From: Flavobacteriales bacterium
Lineage (GTDB): Bacteria; Bacteroidota; Bacteroidia; Flavobacteriales_D; Crocinitomicaceae
Length of the DNA: 64,000 nt
NCBI GenBank assembly: GCA_947462255.1
Contig: CANHOA010000011.1
Coordinates: 32,387 to 96,386, forward strand
Direction of reading: 5' to 3'
In this document: positions 62,083 to 64,000 of the stretch, in pieces
How the letters are laid out: each line of letters begins with the position of its first letter
How positions within the stretch are numbered: the first letter of the stretch is position 1
Notes under the pieces: model-generated
Told to the model about the DNA's origin: nothing
Database searches by the model: none
Seen by the model: the letters and a program-made list of their open reading frames with translations, nothing else
Position numbers and translations under genes: made by a program

Positions 62083-63312
62083 TTAAAAGATTCGAGAGAT
62101 GTTGTTTTCTCCAAACGAATAGGGCAAGTAGGCAAAAGAGGGTATGGGATTCGTAAGAATGATTTTTCCAGTATATCCTATTTTAATTTTTCCATGTGTT
62201 TCCGAAATGCCCATTGCGTAGGCCGCATTTACTGTTAGCGCATTAAATGCCTCTTCAGGCGTCATTTTTAATTTTATACAGGCCAATGACCAGATAAAAA
62301 ACAAATTGTGATTTGGGGCAGAACCGGGATTATAATCGCTGGCTAAGCAAATGGGTATTTCAGCTTGAATTAATCTTCTTGCATCACCAAAAGAAATCCC
62401 CAAGAAAAAAGAACACGCGGGCAAAAGAGTCGCTATACAATTGCTCGATTGAAGGGATAAAATATCTTCTTCTCCCAACTCTTCCAGATGATCAACCGAA
62501 AGCGCACCTAAATCGATAGCTGCTTTTACTCCTCCTAAAATTGAAAATTGATTTACATGTACTTTGGGTACTAAACCAACGTTTTTTCCAGCTAATAAAA
62601 TTCGTTGCATTTGTTCAACAGAAAAATAATTCCGTTCACAAAAAACATCTATAAAATCCGCTAATCCCTCGGCAGAAATCACGGGAATCATTTCATTAAT
62701 AATCTTTTCTATATATCCTTCAGGGTTGTTTTTGTATTCCTTTGGAAAAGCATGAGCCCCTAAAAATGTTGCTTTAATCGGTATTTGATAGTGCTGTTTT
62801 AAGCGTTTTATTACACGCAACATTTTAAGCTCAGAGTCAATAGACAAGCCATAACCCGATTTTATCTCAAGAGCTCCTGTGCCCCCAGTAATTAATTTAT
62901 CGATGCGTTGAACAGCCGAATCAAATAATTCGTTGGCTGTTGCGGCACTTAGTTTTTGAGCGGAATTTAAAATTCCCCCTCCTTTTAATGCTATTTCCTC
63001 ATACGTTAGTCCTTGAATTCTATCTACAAACTCCCCTTCTCTAAAGGATGAAAAAACAGTATGAGTATGACTATCGCAAAATGCAGGAAAAACGTAGGCG
63101 CCTTCGGCATCTACCACTTCTACCCCTCGCCAATCCGTAATGCCTTGCCAATCGTCCATTTTACCATAATCGATTACCACATTGTTTTCTAATGCTAAAT
63201 AAGCATCCTCAATGATGGGCAAACTAGCCATGTCAACACCCCTTAAGATGAAAGAAATGTTTTCTCCCGCCTGAACTAAGCCTTTAATGTTTTTTATAAT
63301 AATCTTTGACAT
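62083..63312 (-). CDS. hutI: Imidazolonepropionase
   Basis: Amidohydrolase that converts imidazolone-5-propionate to N-formimino-L-glutamate in histidine degradation. Metal ligands are in CDSHTHTVF; further ligands and substrate residues lie in GAHAFPKEY, KVHVNQFS and SDYNPGSAPNHN. Length 409 is normal. No hutH, hutU or hutG is adjacent, so the pathway genes are dispersed or elsewhere. It is the first gene of the minus-strand run extending to the nuclease, with a -7 element 22 bases upstream; 18 bases separate it from the next promoter element. Confidence 0.95.
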   Translation of the reverse strand: MSKIIIKNIKGLVQAGENISFILRGVDMASLPIIEDAYLALENNVVIDYGKMDDWQGITDWRGVEVVDAEGAYVFPAFCDSHTHTVFSSFREGEFVDRIQGLTYEEIALKGGGILNSAQKLSAATANELFDSAVQRIDKLITGGTGALEIKSGYGLSIDSELKMLRVIKRLKQHYQIPIKATFLGAHAFPKEYKNNPEGYIEKIINEMIPVISAEGLADFIDVFCERNYFSVEQMQRILLAGKNVGLVPKVHVNQFSILGGVKAAIDLGALSVDHLEELGEEDILSLQSSNCIATLLPACSFFLGISFGDARRLIQAEIPICLASDYNPGSAPNHNLFFIWSLACIKLKMTPEEAFNALTVNAAYAMGISETHGKIKIGYTGKIILTNPIPSFAYLPYSFGENNISRIF

Positions 63313-63334
63313 GGGAAAAGAGTTGTAACGATAT

Positions 63335-63342
63335 CAAAAGTA
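63335..63342 (-). promoter_or_regulatory. Candidate promoter of hutI
   Basis: Minus-strand TACTTTTG matches TAnnTTTG, 22 bases before the ATG at 63312. No well-placed TTG is seen. Confidence 0.45.
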
Positions 63343-63357
63343 AGCACTTTCATTGAG

Positions 63358-63386
63358 AATAATTAAATGAATTCCCTTTAATTATT
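63358..63386. repeat. AT-rich perfect hairpin
   Basis: AATAATTAAA (63358-63367) and its exact inverse (63377-63386) with a 9-base loop. No T-run follows, so a terminator is not clear; it borders the GIY-YIG repeat region. Confidence 0.4.
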
Positions 63387-63422
63387 CTGTATCATGCCCT
63401 TGAGAAACAAAAGGCGTAATAA

Positions 63423-63521
63423 TTATGTTACGGCATTATTCTGCTCCTCCAATATTTTATTAAAATCATCCGTGGTTCCGATATAATATTTGTCGGTTTT
63501 ATTAGAGTAAACAATAAACAT
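63423..63521 (-). pseudogene. Truncated duplicate of the GIY-YIG gene
   Basis: The minus-strand frame starting at 63521 encodes 32 residues (MFIVYSNKTDKYYIG then TTDDFNKILEEQNNAVT) and then stops. Except for a 9-base deletion (IIY lost) and a few changes it equals the start of the intact gene at 63707-63991. The rest of the domain, including the catalytic Glu region, is absent, so it is a non-functional remnant. Confidence 0.8.
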
Positions 63522-63530
63522 GTACGTAAA
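63434..63530 (+). repeat. Direct repeat, copy 1
   Basis: 97 bases nearly identical to 63895-64000, differing by a 9-base deletion and scattered substitutions. It covers the 5' part of the GIY-YIG frame and a few bases upstream of it. Copy 2 reaches the window edge, so the true repeat may be longer. Confidence 0.85.
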
Positions 63531-63561
63531 ACAAAACTTTGGGAAGATTATTACAAACGAA

Positions 63562-63592
63562 AAACCCCAAAAGAATAAATTCCCTGGGGTTT
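63562..63592. terminator. Hairpin, possible terminator
   Basis: AAACCCC (63562-63568) pairs with GGGGTTT (63586-63592) with A/T-rich flanks. It lies between the two GIY-YIG copies and could end a minus-strand transcript of the intact gene. Confidence 0.5.
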
Positions 63593-63641
63593 AACTTTCT
63601 CGTGAAAGGTGGAAGCCAATTCACAAGGCTTTGAAAAACAA

Positions 63642-63699
63642 AAAACCCTGACGGTAAAGTCAAGGTTTTGTACTCGAGGCGGCCCCGATACTTCGGGGC
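63642..63699. repeat. Two further hairpins downstream of the GIY-YIG gene
   Basis: An imperfect stem AAAACC..TGAC / GTCA..GGTTTT (63642-63669) and a GC-rich stem GCCCCGA/TCGGGGC with 4-base loop (63682-63699). The GC-rich one is unlike the surrounding AT-rich DNA. It sits just after the intact GIY-YIG gene stop on the minus strand. Confidence 0.5.
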
Positions 63700-63706
63700 T
63701 GAACCC

Positions 63707-63991
63707 TCACATTTTTCCTTTCATAATTTCATAAAATAAGGAAGGGTCGTTAATGATTTTTTCTATAAAATCTCGGGATTTCATTCGTTTTATGAATCTT
63801 TCCATAAAATAAGCCTCTTTACTAAATTCGCAGCAAAAACACTTTTTTAATATCCATGGCTCACCTTTTCTGGTGTAGGCGTTCGGATAAAAGACATTAT
63901 TATGCTCCTCCAATCTTTTGTTGAAATCATCCGTGGTTCCGATATAATATTTGTCGGTTTTATTAGAGTAAATAATGTAAACAATAAACAT
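63707..63991 (-). CDS. GIY-YIG nuclease domain protein (UPF0213-like)
   Basis: A 94-residue single-domain GIY-YIG endonuclease of the small UPF0213/YhbQ type. The motif appears as V-Y-I-I-Y (residues 4-8) and Y-Y-I-G (15-18), the catalytic arginine is in KRLEEHNN, and the metal glutamate in FMERFIKRMKSR. Such small proteins are frequent in Bacteroidota, often in several copies; no specific biological role is proven. The ATG at 63989-63991 is 9 bases from the window edge. A truncated copy of its 5' end lies ~470 bases further along. Confidence 0.88.
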   Translation of the reverse strand: MFIVYIIYSNKTDKYYIGTTDDFNKRLEEHNNVFYPNAYTRKGEPWILKKCFCCEFSKEAYFMERFIKRMKSRDFIEKIINDPSLFYEIMKGKM

Positions 63992-64000
63992 GTATGTAAA
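63895..64000 (+). repeat. Direct repeat, copy 2 (reaches window end)
   Basis: Matches 63434-63530 over 106 bases with 9 extra bases. It contains the 5' part and start of the intact GIY-YIG gene. Confidence 0.85.

Noticed and set aside
1..64000. CRISPR array, prophage, transposase or rRNA operon
   Set aside because: Looked for regularly spaced repeats, phage structural genes, transposase motifs and rRNA sequence; none seen.

Overview
The window is a chromosomal segment of an AT-rich member of the Bacteroidota, most likely order Flavobacteriales. Four things point there: a complete alternative complex III (act) operon joined to cytochrome c oxidase; five secreted proteins ending in type IX secretion (T9SS) sorting domains; Bacteroidota-type promoters (TAnnTTTG, often with TTG 17-23 bases upstream); and family-restricted genes such as DUF6029, DUF4286, DUF4296, DUF2723 and Omp28. 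A genus cannot be named from the sequence alone.

Layout. 1-11.4 kb (minus): respiratory operon actABCDEF-coxB-coxA, with coxA cut by the window edge; it takes electrons from menaquinol through alternative complex III to an aa3-type oxidase. 11.5-13.7 kb: SPOR-domain protein, thiL and an unknown exported protein. 13.8 kb: tRNA-Gln. 14.1-23.4 kb (plus): a tight run of DUF2723 membrane protein, NodB-type deacetylase, CPA2 antiporter, histidine kinase and gpmI, several with overlapping stop/start codons. 24.3 kb: tRNA-Cys. 24.4-29.9 kb (minus): a four-gene envelope operon (FadL-type porin, SGNH-like lipoprotein lacking its catalytic serine, T9SS esterase, and a T9SS protein combining a heme-c site with a full set of copper-monooxygenase ligands). 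This is the most unusual locus here. 30-33.1 kb (minus): Hsp15-like protein, YjbR-like protein, front-end-type desaturase, small membrane protein and recO.

33.2-41.4 kb: a T9SS protein resembling C25 peptidases but apparently without their catalytic residues, an AsmA-like protein, paaZ and rseP. 41.6-45.7 kb: glycosyltransferase, pyrC, DUF4296 lipoprotein, HEAT-like protein, rsmA and DUF4286. 45.8-51.7 kb: two T9SS proteins, Omp28 lipoprotein, DUF6029 protein, an orphan membrane protein with a hairpin-rich leader, and a TlpA-like thioredoxin. 51.7-63.3 kb: RNase R, a MORN/YwqK repeat protein, a LysE transporter, a small conserved protein followed by a 26-codon ORF, an AddB-like nuclease with a shortened C-terminus paired with an AAA ATPase, a TraB/GumN protein and hutI. 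63.4-64 kb: a GIY-YIG gene and a truncated duplicate of its start, separated by hairpins.

Most of the window is core metabolism and envelope biology. No CRISPR array, prophage, transposase or rRNA gene was seen. The items most worth follow-up are the 24.4-29.9 kb operon, the two apparent pseudoenzymes in secreted proteins, the shortened AddB-like nuclease, and the GIY-YIG duplication.
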